A stretch of 64,000 nt of DNA from Scylla paramamosain (lineage: Eukaryota > Arthropoda > Malacostraca > Decapoda > Portunidae), in contig NW_026973668.1 in the NCBI RefSeq assembly GCF_035594125.1, forward strand, positions 4,134,501-4,198,500. The letters are read 5' to 3'. Below the pieces are notes generated by a model. The model had not been told where the DNA came from. It was given only the letters and a program-made list of their open reading frames with translations, and did not search any database. Of this stretch, positions 31,088 to 42,106 are shown one piece after another. How positions within the stretch are numbered: position 1 is the stretch's first letter; every line of letters starts with the position of its first letter. The translations under genes and the position numbers were made by a program.

Positions 31088-32940
31088 ATGCCGCGGGGCT
31101 TGACATCGGCGCAAATAGAGAATATTCTCTATGACGATAATGTCACAGAGTTGGGGGACAGTGATCTCTCTGAGGAGGACGATGAAGATGACTCTGATTA
31201 CATACAATCAGACAGGGGGAGTGGTGATGAAAATGAAAGTGAATCTGCTCCTGCTCATTCCAGCAAGAAGCGGAAAAGGGATGGTGGGGAGTCCGGGCTT
31301 GTAGTAGGTGCTTCCTCACTATCAGCTTCTCAGCCACTGCATGACCTCGCTAGTCAAGCGCACACACCATCTACATCCCAAGCTCAACACCAAACAATAA
31401 ATGCTGATGCTGATGTACAATGGGAATGGAGAGATGGGCATGACTTTTGCCCACTGATTTTCAGTTTGATCTTCATGGTCGTGGTATACCACATGGACTC
31501 GTTCATGATGGCAGCACAGAGAGTGAATATTTTAGGTTGTTTTTCACGGAAGACATAATGGCTCATATAGTCAAAGAAAGCAACAAGTTTCATGGCTTTA
31601 TGATAGCAGGTAAAATACTCCATCCACACTCTCGTTTCTTGCAATGGCAGGACACAGATGTAAAAGAAATGTACTCATTTTTGGCTTTAGTTATGCTGAT
31701 GGGGCTCACTCCAAGGGAAAATTATAAGGAATACTGGTCGACAGATCCACTTCTTCGCCAGCCTATTTTCAGTAAAATCATGTCAGTAAACAGGTTCATT
31801 GCTTTGCTACAGGCCTTACACTTCCAAGATAACACTCAGCCAACTGATGATGACAAAATGAGAAAAATAAGGCCCATCTTTAACTACATTTGCCATAGTT
31901 TCAAGTCATCATTCAAACCATTTCAAAATTTAGTTATTGATGAAAGTTTGGTTCTGTGGCGTGGTAATATACACTTTCGCCAGTACATCCCATCCAAGCG
32001 CCACCGATTTGGCCTAAAACTATTTGTTCTTTGTGACTGTGAAACTGGCTTCATTTTGGACATGATTTTGTACACTGGGGCAAGAACAAACATCAAAGAG
32101 AATAAGAAGTTGGGCATATCAGGAAGCGTTGTCAGTACCATGCTTGAGTCTTACCTTGGTCAAGGACATATACTTTTTGTTGACAACTGGTACACCAGTC
32201 CTACACTGCTCCACTATCTGCATGAGAGAATGACTGGGGCCTGTGGTACGGTAAAGCCAAATCGCAAGTTTATGGCCAAATTCCCCATCGGACTGCAGAA
32301 AGGCGATGTTGTTCACAAGCAGGCAAACAACATTCTTGCAGTGAAATGGAAGGACAAGAGAGACGTTCATCTCCTCACCAGTGTCCATGAACCAAAGTTG
32401 CAAACGAGTGAGAACATTGACCATTCCACAAAAACCTTCATCGACAAACCTGAATGTGTTATTGTCTACAACCAAAACATGCGCCTTGTAGATAAAAGTG
32501 ACAGCATGATGTCATCTGTGGAATGTTCAAGGAAAACAATGAAATGGTACAAAAAGATGTTTTTTCATCTGATTGACTGTGCTGTCCTCAACGCCCATAT
32601 TCTATACCAGGTCAAAACTGGCGAGAAGCCGACACTCCATGACTTCACAAGGGAGGTAATAAGACAGCTTCTTGAGCAGTATTCGGAGCCTCTTCCTACA
32701 GCAGGACGACGACGAGCATCTCATGGTGACGATCCTACACGTCTCACAGGTCGTCATTTTCCCAAGTATATCCGACCTACAGCTGCCAAGAAAAACGCCC
32801 AAAAGCCTTGCCACGTCTGCCGCACCACCACACTCCGGCCAAAGCAACGCAAAGATACGAGGTTCATGTGTGTGCCCTGCGACACGGCTCTTTGTCTGGA
32901 CCCGTGTTTTGAGGTATATCACACTCTCAAGATATACTAG
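31088..32940 (+). pseudogene. piggyBac transposase (frameshifted)
   Basis: The N-terminal acidic part starts at ATG 31088 (MPRGLTSAQIENIL, then a run of Asp/Glu/Ser) and reads to about 31445 with a basic KKRKR-type signal. The catalytic part continues in a different frame from 31447, so a 1-base indel near 31440-31450 breaks the gene. The catalytic part shows VIDESLVLWRG and ILFVDNWYTSPTLL with the first two catalytic Asp, and LVDKSDSMMSSVECSRKTMK with the third. The C-terminal Cys-rich domain is CHVCRTTTLR...FMCVPCDTALC...CFEVYHT. Apart from the frame break the protein is complete in length for the family. Role: cut-and-paste transposition at TTAA. Confidence 0.93.
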
Positions 32941-33014
32941 AGTGGTATAGATAATTGTAAATAATGTATATACTATAGAGCATAGGAAAATATGTTTCAT
33001 TTGCTGCTAATGAA

Positions 33015-33247
33015 AGACAGAAGTTTATAATACGGAAACCTGAAAGTTTACAGGTACAGGATTTTTTTTCCCCATGGCCGTTTATAATACGGAAACCTGA
33101 AAGTTTACAGGCACAAGTTTTTTTTTTCCCTATGGCCGTTTATAATACGGAAACCTGAAAGTTTACAGGCACAATATTTTTTCCCTATGGTCGTTTATAA
33201 TACGGAAACCTAAAGTTTACAGGCACAAGATTTTTTTTCCCTATGGC
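33015..33247 (+). repeat. Four tandem ~57-bp repeats in the piggyBac 3' region
   Basis: Four copies start with TTTATAATACGGAAACCTGA (near 33024, 33080, 33138 and 33187), each closing with a T run and CCCTATGG-type word. Only copy-to-copy T-run length and a few bases vary. They follow the transposase stop and may bind transposase or serve as an expanded non-coding segment; that is inference. Confidence 0.85.
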
Positions 33248-34311
33248 CATGAGATGCGTATTTGCGTGTCAACAGTTAGTTGTAGGTACATTAGCCAATA
33301 CACTTTTCCCTATGTAAGCATCAATTGCCACATTATTTCTGCTGTCTTTTATGCACATGTGCTTTCATATCATTCATTCCTCATCTTACTTACTTTGGCC
33401 CACAGTAGATAGATAGAAGTATAGAACTGTAGTTGTAGTTAGTGTAGTGTTAGCTATACAGGCAGCCTCGTTGGGTCCAACAGGGTTGTTGCTGTCTGTT
33501 TCTCCTTTGTATTCATTCCTGGCTCGGAACCTGAGTCATCAGTTTCCCAGCCATACAGATTTTCATGGGGATATGCTACAGTCCAGAGGTAATACACAAT
33601 TACCTCTTAGATATACTTGTAAAACTGGGATGTTATGTAAATTGTACAGTAGCAGAGCAATACCACAAATTGGTCGGCAGCAAATGCAAAGACGCGGAAG
33701 CTACGTAGTAAATGGGAAAATGTTTTGGGTATGTGATCAGCTGGCGGGCGAGGGCGGGCGGGCTGTGGTATGCAGGAGTACCAACATAAAAAAACATAAA
33801 ATTCGTATAATGGGTTATTTGAGCAGCTGTGTGTAATTTTTTTGTTGTTGGTGTTACAAAACATGTTATGCTTGTGCAATGAAGGGATAATATTGTGCTA
33901 CTTATATACACATAGAGAAAATATAGTCTGTACGAGCGTGATAAATTTGGTACTATGATATGACTATAGAAAGGCTAGACAAACAATCCTCAGATATATT
34001 TTACAAGAAACTCAAACTAAACAATATATAGTCATGGAAGAAGCATTCACAGTGTGTCAGAAATAATAAATAAGAAGCGGAAGTTACATAGTACTGTTCT
34101 ACATGTTTCGTCTTACGCACCACCACTGGAGTATTGGTGCCACGCGTGAAAGGACTCACAGAAAACGACAGCTTACAGGGAACACACATATATCGCATTT
34201 ATATCGTTCAAATCAGCTATTTTTTTGCAATTTTATAAGACAATAATATTATTTGGCCAAAATCCAACCCCACATGACCTGTTTCACTCCTATAAAGCAA
34301 CACTGTACGGG
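33248..34311 (+). other. piggyBac 3' non-coding region
   Basis: No protein-like frame is supported. The short open frames do not show domain motifs. It ends in the right terminal repeat at 34299-34311. Confidence 0.6.
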
Positions 34312-35968
34312 TTAAAGAAAATGGAGTCAAGCTTAACTTATCTAAATGCGAAATGGCAAAGACTGAAGTTACGTTTCTTGGTCATAAAATTTCACAAGAA
34401 GGTATTCAACCCGACCCAAAGAATGTAGAGGCAGTATTGGAAATGAAACCGCCCACTAAGGTCAAGGAAGTGAGACGATTTTTAGGTATGGCAGGATTTT
34501 ATAGGAAACACATCAGTAATTTCGCTCAAATAGCCACTCCACTTACCAACCTAACGAAAAAAGATCAACCTTTCCTTTGGACAGACAAGTGTCAGGAGGC
34601 ATTCGATACTTAAAAAGATCTCTTGCCCAGGCCCCTATACTAGCGAGAGCGCAAAGTAACCAGCCATTCATTTTAATAACTGATGCCAGTAATACCCACG
34701 TAGGAGGCGTCTTAAGTCAAACTCAGGAGGATGGGTCCGTCAGACCTTTGGGCTATTTTTCAAAAAAATTTAACTCCACTGAGAATAGGTACTCAGCTAC
34801 AGATAAAGAAGCCTTGGCAGTACTTCTCTCTTGTAGACACTTCCATCATTATTTGTGGGGAACTAGCTTCACTATATTCACAGATCATCAGCCCCTTACT
34901 AGTATATTTAAGAGAAAGACCAAATCTGCCAGGATGAACCGCTGGATACTAGAGATGAGAGAATACCAATACAACATCCAATATGTGAAGGGAAAGTATA
35001 ACTACGTGGCCGATCAGCTCTCTCGCCCAGTGAGGATCATTCAGCGATGTCCTACTCCAAACTATTTAGGCCTAACTTTAGAACAAATCAAGATTCAACA
35101 AAGGGAAGAAATTAAGTGGAGAGACATGATAGAGTATCTGGAAGGAGGGTCTATACCTACCAAAAAGTATCATAAGAGTATATTGCACCAGTTCACCATA
35201 ATTGATGAGTTGCTGTACTACGCTAAGGAAAACATTGATGGCAGCATTCATTATTCATTGGTAGTTCCTCAGGTTCTGATTCCTAAAGCTTTAGAACATG
35301 CACATGAGCTTTCTGGCCACCTGGGTCAGAAAAAGACAATTAAAAAGGCCGAAGAATTGTTTTACTGGTGTAATCTCAAGTTTGACGTAACCCAGTACGT
35401 AAAGAATTGCCTTACCTGTCAAAGATTTAAAACCTCTCCAGGGTTACAGCAGCCTTATCAGGAATTACCTTCAGTAGAGAAGCCCTTAGATAGGATAGGT
35501 ATAGACCTGACGGATATGATTGCAGGCAGTGGTGGCTACCGATATGTGTTGACTATCGTAGATCACTTTAGCCGATTTGTGAAGTTCTATCCACTCAAAA
35601 ACAAACTATCAGAGGGAATTGTAGAGGCGCTGCAGCAGTACATTACCGACTTCGGGACTCCTCATTCCATCGTCCTGGACAACGGGGGCGAGTTCACCTC
35701 CCAGATCTTCCAACAATTCTGCCAGCAACACCTCATCACCCTCTGTTACACCACTCCCTACCACCCGCAAGGGAACGCCATCACTGAACGACTCCATCGC
35801 ATGCTCAAATCCATCTTGGCTTCCATGTGCTGAGGTTACCCGCTACGGTGGCCTCGCCTACTCCCTGTGTGTCAGGCCACTATGAATGCCGCCGTCCATA
35901 CCAGTATCGCCCAACAACCTTTCTTCGCGTTTTTCTCCCGGCATGCGCCCCGAGTGGTGGGTGCCAGG
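34312..35968 (+). pseudogene. Gypsy-A Pol, RT C-terminus, RNase H and integrase
   Basis: The pol frame resumes after the piggyBac: KTEVTFLGHKISQEG and VRRFLGMAGFYRKHISNF near 34360-34530. A 1-bp loss near 34610 shifts the frame. RNase H (LITDASNTHVGGVL, TDKEAL, TDHQPL) and integrase follow: HELSGHLGQKKTIKKAEELF...CLTCQ, GIDLTDMIAG, IVLDNGGEFTS and AITERLHRM, with D, D, E retained. A TGA at 35831-35833 follows SILASMC. The frame goes on until the CAGG site of Gypsy-C at 35965-35968 and resumes at 48300. Confidence 0.9.
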
Positions 35969-36574
35969 GGTCACACACGTGACTACTCTACCACGGAACC
36001 AGGTGCCTGCCTCTCAACTCGTGGCGCTGCCACGTGTATAGCTTGAGGCATACTGGATACGTGACCTCTAGCAGGCTACCAAGCCGATAACGAGGGGTGG
36101 AGTTCCATCGAGCTTCAGTCTCCTCCTAGGGTCGCTACAGCTCTGAGGTCGCCTTGGCATACGCTGGGAGCCTCATATACACTCGAGAGCGGTGGTAAGA
36201 GTTACACCAGTGTTACACACCCACACACACACACACAAACACATTTATATTTATTTTCTATTATGTATATGTAAAGGTGTTTATTTTTGTAATTTGTATC
36301 TATATGCATTTACTAACTTGGCTTAAGTTATTAACTGAACCAGTCTTTTAAGTTATTCAGTCCAGTTCAGATTGCCACTCCTTGTTACTTACTTTTACTT
36401 ACTTAAATAATCTTCAATTTTGTATTGTTACTTAATTTAAGGGTTAACTTTAAGATATTAAATAGCATTTAAAATGTCTCCTTTTCTCTTTTCTTTTAAC
36501 CCTTCCATTGTTAGTGTGAGCAACACCCCTTCATGGTCCATCCCCTAGAGTTCAGTGTATGCTCACACGTAACA
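35969..36574 (+). repeat. Gypsy-C 5' LTR
   Basis: The LTR is 606 bp and ends TCACACGTAACA. Its first base is G (GGTCACAC) where the 3' LTR has T (TGTCACAC). It contains a CA microsatellite near 36216-36240 and TTACTTACTTTTACTTACTT. Confidence 0.9.
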
Positions 36575-36594
36575 ATTGGGGGCCTGTCCGGGAT
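36575..36594 (+). promoter_or_regulatory. Gypsy-C primer-binding site
   Basis: ATTGGGGGCCTGTCCGGGAT begins at the LTR edge. TGGGGGC..GTCCGGGAT is the classic tRNA-Pro-complementary form with one change, so tRNA-Pro is the likely primer. Confidence 0.75.
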
Positions 36595-37198
36595 ATTACA
36601 CATGTTTACACATACATATAACTACACTAGTTCCTTTCCTGCTCTCGAGTGTATATGAAGTTGTGCTTATTTCTTTGTTGGTGAATTTTTCCGTTTTTCC
36701 GCTTTAAAAGTACGCGAGGTACCGGCGTCTAGTCATAAAAGCGTTAAAAACCTAACAATTGATTTCCTCAGTGTTGCTTTAGTTTCGGTTCGATTCCCCT
36801 AGTAGTGACCTTCACCCCGAACTCCGAGACTCCTTAAAACTTGGGAACTTGCGTTCCACTCTTTGCTTGAAAGCAGCGAATACGGCAAGCCATTACAAGT
36901 GCTTAAGTGTTAGTTCTATGGTAGTCATTTTGGGGCAGTGATTATCGCTACACTTCTTCGATTCGTTGCCTCTTCAGAAGCACAGTTAAGGCGTTGCTAA
37001 CCTTGACTCAACTAGACTAAAAAACGAGTCTCTGTCGATGCACGCGGGTCAACTCATTTCCCTCCGACTCGTGGTTTCGAACCTGTCGTTCACGCGGGTC
37101 CTTCCGACTCGTGGTGGCGAACCTAGGTCTTGGATCAGGTTTCAGTGTAGGGCTCAGACACACTTGATTTGGTTCAATTGACCTCACGCTCATTAATC
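36595..37198 (+). other. Gypsy-C leader
   Basis: There are 604 bp between the primer site and gag. It holds a short imperfect direct repeat of CACGCGGGTC...CCGACTCGTGG near 37040 and 37091. A packaging or internal initiation function would be inference. No protein frame is supported. Confidence 0.5.
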
Positions 37199-40100
37199 AT
37201 GTCGCATGAGTTAAACTTGGACGCATTTTGCAGTAATCCCTCTGTGGCGGAGCTACAAACTGCCAAAGTGACAAAGAATGATTTAAAGTACATGGCCCGA
37301 CAGTTTGATCTCTCATATCCGTCTGACATTCGGAAGGAAGAACTCCGAACTCAAATCCTAGTTCACCTTGGAGGTGAAGCCACTAGTGCTGCTTCACAGC
37401 ACGACGCCAGTTTAATGCTCGAACTCGAAAAGCTGAAACTAGAGGCAGCAAGAGAAAGAGAGAGAGAAGAGAGAGAACTAAGGCGAGAAGAACTAGCTTT
37501 TCAAAAAGAAAAAGCGGAAAGAGATCTGGCATATGTAAAAGAAAAGGAGGAAAAAGAAAGAGAGGAGAGAGAAAAAGAAAGAGAGGAGAGAGAAAAAGAA
37601 AGAATCCACGAGACCCAACTCGCACAATTAAAATCTCGATCAACCACCACAGCTGACCTCAAACAAAAGTTAACTAAATATCTCTCACTACTCCCTCAGT
37701 TCTCTGACAAAGACCCCGAAACTTTCTTTGGACAGTTCGAGGACACAGCAGTACATTTTGAACTGCCCCGAGAAGACTGGCCTTGGCTTCTTAAACCTAA
37801 ACTCAGCCAAAAGGCTTTAACTATTTTGAACGGCCTCGAAAACAACACGGATTACGACTGTGTCAAACAGGGCATCCTAGCGGCGTACTCCATTACCACA
37901 GAAGGATACCGTCAGTCTTTTCGAAAAATGTTCAAAACTCCGCAACAAACCTATCTAGAGTTTGCCTCAGAGAAACTGACGGCTCTCAAGCGTTGGCTTA
38001 AGTCAGCCGCGATAACCACGTACGACGAATTAGTAAATCTCTTAGCCTTAGAAGAGTTCATGCGTAAGCTCCCTTACTCAGTAATGTTACACATCACCAA
38101 CAAAGAAGAAACAGATCTTCTCAAAGCCGCTCAGTTAGCGGACCTTTTCTCCCTGGTGAATCGCAAGGCAACCTCAGACAAGCTGACCGAGACTCCTAGT
38201 GGTAAGATAAACTCAGGTAACTCAGGGGTTGGTAAAATGACCGGCAGTAGTACTCGACCACCTCTATTTTGTGCTTTTTGTAAACAGCCGGGGCACCTCA
38301 TAAAGAACTGTCCTAATCCCAAGTGCAAGGTAGCTCAAACATATCCTGCCAAGCCAGTTGCTTCCATACAAGCTCTTCCCTCCTTCCCTGTACCTAAAGA
38401 CTTATTTGAGCCTTTCAGGTCTGTAGGCACCATCAGCATTGATAACAAGGATCACCCAGTTAAGATTGTCAGAGACACCTGTTCAGCTCAGTCCCTAGTG
38501 CTGAAGTCAGCAGTCCCTGGTATTGAACAGTGTTACACAGGTGAAAAGGTATATTTAAAAGACTTCCATGACCCCTTCCCCATTGCATTAGCTAAAGTAC
38601 ATCTTGATAGCCCACTAGTAAGAGGTGAAGTGATAATAGGAGTTAGTGAAGAACCAGCCTTACCCATCCCTAATGCTCAACTACTCCTTGCTAATGACCT
38701 AGCTGGCAGTAAGATGACTCCCCCTTTGGTAATTAGTGACACAATGCTGATGGATAACCCCACTGTACAGTTAGAAGAGCAACAACCAGGCTTATTCCCT
38801 GTTTGTGCCACTACTCGTGCACAAGCAAGGAAATCTGATCAGTGTTTCTCACTTCCAAAGAAGAGCCCATCCCCACTTGAACTCAATCAAATATTTTCTG
38901 AAAAACTTCTCATTGAGGCTCAACAGGAAGACACTACTTTGACTCAATTTCATGACAAGGTTATCCCTCCAGATCAAATTACTCATTACCCTGCCTTTTA
39001 CAAACAGGATAGAGTTCTCATGAGAGTGTTCCGGCCCTCTAAGGTCCCAGATGATGCTGCTTGGGCAGAAGCCCACCAGGTGGTTGTGCCTACCATACTC
39101 AGACATTCCATACTAGAGATCGCTCATGAAAGTTTTGCTGGTCACTTGGGCATCAAGAAGACATGTGAGAAGATCCTCGCTGACTTTTACTGGCCAGGAT
39201 TAAGGGAGGATGTGAAGAATTACGTCAGTACTTGTCATCTCTGCCAGATAGCGGGTAAACCTAACGTAACTATCCCACCCTATCCTCTCCAACCTATTGC
39301 TGTTCCCTCAGAACCATTTCATAAAATAATAATTGACATTGTGGGGCCTCTTCCAAAAACCAAGAAAGGTAATGAATATATCCTAACAATTCTTGACCCA
39401 ACAACTAGGTATCCCGAAGCCTTTCCGATACGTAAAATCAACACCAACACTATTGTGTCCAAGCTAAACCACTTCTTTACTACCTTCGGGATTCCTCAAA
39501 CCATTCAGAGTGACCGAGGAACTAATTTCACTAGCGTTCTCTTCACAGAGGTGTCAAAAGAGCTTGGTATCGCACAAACCTTGTCTTCTGCCTATCACCC
39601 GCAGTCACAGGGCGCTCTAGAAAGATTTCATCAGACACTGAAAGGACTTCTACGCAAATTCTGTCACGAGCAGGAGAGCGAATGGGATGACGCACTCCCC
39701 TACATGCTTTTTGCCATCAGGGAAGCACCTAACGAGAGTACAGGAGTTTCCCCATTCGAGCTCCTGTTCGTTAGGAAAGTGCGGGGACCATTAAGGAATA
39801 TTAAAGACAAATTGTTAGATTCCACTACCCACAAACTTGTCTCTGTAACTAAATACTTGAACAACCTTAAAGCCACACTCACTAAAGTTCGCACCTTTGC
39901 TGATAACTTACACAAATCTCAAAATACCATGAAGAAACACTTTGATCAGAAGGCCAGAGTTAGAGTATTTGATAGAGGTGATCAAGTCCTTGCATTCATA
40001 CCCACACCTAAACACCCATTACAAGTAAAGTATCATGGACCCTATGAGGTAGTGGAAAAGGTAGGAGATAACAACTACATCATAAACACTCCAGACAGCC

Positions 40101-40729
40101 GAAAGGCAACACAGTTAATACACGTTAATCTCCTAAAAATGTATAAATGTACAACCCCTGTGACTGGCGCCCAACCAACCCCTAGAGTAGCTTCCTGTGG
40201 TATCATTGAACCCCAGGAGGCTGACTCAGAGTTAAAACCTGCCTCTGTGTGTTCATTGATGTATGATAAATGTATTACCACTGAGATTGACACAAACACC
40301 ATACATCCCAAGGACACGCAAAACAACACCTACATTATCCAACACTTAGATGATCAGCTCCGTCATCTTTCATCCTCTCGAGCACTGGATATCTCAAGAT
40401 TGATCTCTCAGTATGACGTGTTCGGTGACCATCCTAAAATCTGTAATGTCCTCCGCCATGATGTGAAGGTGCTTCCAGGGACCTTCCCTATCAAGCAGTC
40501 TCCCTACAGAGTCAACCCCCGGAAACGAGAACAGATGCAGAAGGAGGTCCAGTACTTATTAGAGCAGGGCTTGGCTATACCCAGCAGCTCCCCATGGGCA
40601 TCACCCTGCCTCCTAGTACCCAAGGAGGACGGACAACTGCGATTCTGCACGGATTACCGATGGGTCAACGCCGTCACCATTCCTGACGCCTATCCTCTGC
40701 CTCGGGTAGACGACCTGATAATTATATGA
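37199..40729 (+). CDS. Gypsy-C polyprotein: Gag, protease, integrase, RT N-terminus
   Basis: I start at ATG 37199 ([10 protein letters not shown]). Residue numbers are approximate. 1-60: SAP-like helices ([20 protein letters not shown]). 75-145: long Arg/Glu coiled coil. 170-310: capsid with a SCAN-like part ([35 protein letters not shown]). 365: zinc knuckle [14 protein letters not shown]. 410: protease-like [12 protein letters not shown], with the usual DTG/DTS replaced by DTC. 640-690: integrase finger [20 protein letters not shown]...CHLCQ. 715-830: integrase core D, D, E ([31 protein letters not shown]). 930: [13 protein letters not shown]. 1070-1176: start of RT ([34 protein letters not shown]). 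The frame ends at 40729 by a frameshift, and RT goes on in another frame. Integrase ahead of RT identifies the Gmr1-like plan. Confidence 0.9.
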   Translation: MSHELNLDAFCSNPSVAELQTAKVTKNDLKYMARQFDLSYPSDIRKEELRTQILVHLGGEATSAASQHDASLMLELEKLKLEAAREREREERELRREELAFQKEKAERDLAYVKEKEEKEREEREKEREEREKERIHETQLAQLKSRSTTTADLKQKLTKYLSLLPQFSDKDPETFFGQFEDTAVHFELPREDWPWLLKPKLSQKALTILNGLENNTDYDCVKQGILAAYSITTEGYRQSFRKMFKTPQQTYLEFASEKLTALKRWLKSAAITTYDELVNLLALEEFMRKLPYSVMLHITNKEETDLLKAAQLADLFSLVNRKATSDKLTETPSGKINSGNSGVGKMTGSSTRPPLFCAFCKQPGHLIKNCPNPKCKVAQTYPAKPVASIQALPSFPVPKDLFEPFRSVGTISIDNKDHPVKIVRDTCSAQSLVLKSAVPGIEQCYTGEKVYLKDFHDPFPIALAKVHLDSPLVRGEVIIGVSEEPALPIPNAQLLLANDLAGSKMTPPLVISDTMLMDNPTVQLEEQQPGLFPVCATTRAQARKSDQCFSLPKKSPSPLELNQIFSEKLLIEAQQEDTTLTQFHDKVIPPDQITHYPAFYKQDRVLMRVFRPSKVPDDAAWAEAHQVVVPTILRHSILEIAHESFAGHLGIKKTCEKILADFYWPGLREDVKNYVSTCHLCQIAGKPNVTIPPYPLQPIAVPSEPFHKIIIDIVGPLPKTKKGNEYILTILDPTTRYPEAFPIRKINTNTIVSKLNHFFTTFGIPQTIQSDRGTNFTSVLFTEVSKELGIAQTLSSAYHPQSQGALERFHQTLKGLLRKFCHEQESEWDDALPYMLFAIREAPNESTGVSPFELLFVRKVRGPLRNIKDKLLDSTTHKLVSVTKYLNNLKATLTKVRTFADNLHKSQNTMKKHFDQKARVRVFDRGDQVLAFIPTPKHPLQVKYHGPYEVVEKVGDNNYIINTPDSRKATQLIHVNLLKMYKCTTPVTGAQPTPRVASCGIIEPQEADSELKPASVCSLMYDKCITTEIDTNTIHPKDTQNNTYIIQHLDDQLRHLSSSRALDISRLISQYDVFGDHPKICNVLRHDVKVLPGTFPIKQSPYRVNPRKREQMQKEVQYLLEQGLAIPSSSPWASPCLLVPKEDGQLRFCTDYRWVNAVTIPDAYPLPRVDDLIII

Positions 40730-40976
40730 AGTAGGTCAAGCCAAATTTGTTACTAAGCTGGACCTATTAAAAGGGTATTATCAAATAGCCCTTACTGAAA
40801 GAGCTCAGATAGTCTCTGCCTTCATCACCCCTTTTGGACTTTTCCAGTATGTAGTAGCCCCATTTGGCATGAGGAATTGCCCCGCTACTTTCCAGAGGGC
40901 AATGAACAAGGTAATGCAGGGATTAAAAGGAGTGCTGGTTTACTTAGATGATATTCTTATTTTTTCACATGACTCA
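40730..40976 (+). pseudogene. Gypsy-C RT middle part
   Basis: Shifted by one frame relative to the preceding ORF, this reads AKFVTKLDLLKGYYQIAL (motif A), TPFGLFQYVVAPFGMRNCPA and VYLDDILIFSHD (motif C). It is cut after SHD by the CR1-like LINE. RT resumes with WDDHLYQIQN at 45197. Confidence 0.9.
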
Positions 40977-41053
40977 GGTCAGGGTTCCTCAGTCTCAGGT
41001 CAGGGTTCCTCAGTCTCAGGTCAGGGTTCCTCAGTCTCAGGTCAGGGTTCCTA
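40977..41053 (+). repeat. CR1 5' tandem repeats (21 bp x ~3.7)
   Basis: Copies of CTCAGGTCAGGGTTCCTCAGT follow one another with no mismatch that I can see. They start the LINE, so they may hold its promoter. They also create a repetitive SGQGSSV tail on the interrupted RT frame of Gypsy-C. Confidence 0.9.
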
Positions 41054-41112
41054 GTGAACGGACGTGATTAGTGAGCAGTGACCTGACGCTAATATAGCTG
41101 GCTAGTGTAGAC

Positions 41113-42030
41113 ATGGCGCCTTGTGTTGCTGAGTCGACAGGTTGTGTTAGTTCTCCTGTTCTCGAGGCCTTCGTTGCGAAGGTCTCAGAGGTGGAGGCTG
41201 AGTTCCATCGAAGGATCTCGGAGGTGCAGGCTGAGTTTCGTGAGAGGATCTCAGACCTGCAGGCTGAGTTCTGTGAGAGGATCTCAGCACCTGTGGGAGG
41301 GTCGTGCCCCACCGTCACCTTACCTAGTAAGGCGACGGAGGAGCAGTGGTCGGTTGTGTGCAGGGGAGCCAAGAGGGTGAAGGTGCTCAGGGCACCTTCC
41401 GTGGAGACGAAGAATCCCTTCAATGTGCTGGAGGAGGGGAAGGAGAAGGAGGTGGACAGGGCTGGAGGAGGCAAGAAGGAGGGGGCAGATGCAGTTACCC
41501 TGCCCCAAGGTAGAGTGCTTGTGTTTGGTGATAGTCAGGTTAGGCACTTAGATAGTGCGTTCTGTGCTAGGGATAGGAAGCGTAGGTCGAGGGTGTGTTT
41601 GCCGGGGGCCGGGATAGGGAAGGTAGCTGATAGGCTAGACACGTGCTTGGAAAAAGATGGGACCAAGCCCATTGTTTTTCTCAGTGCGGGAGGGAATGAC
41701 CTTGGCAAGGTCAGGAGTGAGGAGCTTATCAGGAGGTTTCGACAGGCTTTGGACAGGATTAGGGAGAAGGGAGGGATCCCCGTGGTATGTGGTGTCTTGC
41801 CGAGGAGGGGAGTTGGTGCTGAGTGGCTGTCCAGGGCTATTACAGTGAATCGCAGGCTCGCGAATCATTGTAGGAGTAATGGATGGACGTTCATCGACAA
41901 CTGGGACCTTTTCTATGGCAGGGACACCTTGTACGCCAGGGATGGAGTGCATTTGTCACGCCAGGGTGTTCGTGTTTTGGCCGAAACACTCGAGCGGGAG
42001 GTAACTGCACTCCAGCACTTTTTTCGTTAG
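41113..42030 (+). CDS. CR1-like ORF1 with SGNH esterase domain
   Basis: The protein has 305 residues. Residues 24-57 are a coiled-coil of 11-residue repeats (ISEVQAEFRER and close variants, about three copies). Residues 133-300 form an SGNH hydrolase: VFGDSQVRHL with Ser141, LPGAGIGK with Gly, LSAGGNDLG with Asn195, and ARDGVHLSRQG with Asp277 and His280. The catalytic set is complete. This domain is well known in ORF1 proteins of CR1/L2 elements, where it is proposed to help RNP or membrane interaction. The ORF ends 76 bp before ORF2. Confidence 0.93.
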   Translation: MAPCVAESTGCVSSPVLEAFVAKVSEVEAEFHRRISEVQAEFRERISDLQAEFCERISAPVGGSCPTVTLPSKATEEQWSVVCRGAKRVKVLRAPSVETKNPFNVLEEGKEKEVDRAGGGKKEGADAVTLPQGRVLVFGDSQVRHLDSAFCARDRKRRSRVCLPGAGIGKVADRLDTCLEKDGTKPIVFLSAGGNDLGKVRSEELIRRFRQALDRIREKGGIPVVCGVLPRRGVGAEWLSRAITVNRRLANHCRSNGWTFIDNWDLFYGRDTLYARDGVHLSRQGVRVLAETLEREVTALQHFFR

Positions 42031-42106
42031 TCGGGAGGGAAGAAGGGGTAGTGAGGAGAAGGCAAGGGGCAAATTAGTTAAATCTAGAAAGGAAGCTAGC
42101 TTAGGG

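Larger units (their letters stand above)
30593..34311 (+). mobile_element. piggyBac element (PGBD4-like)
   Basis: It lies between TTAA duplications (30589-30592 and 34312-34315). Ends are CCCGTAAAGTGTT and, on the other strand, CCCGTACAGTGTT, which match at 12 of 13 positions. The element is 3719 bp and holds one transposase gene with a frameshift. Subterminal direct repeats of GTGTTTAGTACGTATATATA type lie at 30602-30655. Precise loss would restore the Gypsy-A pol frame, as is usual for piggyBac. Confidence 0.95.
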
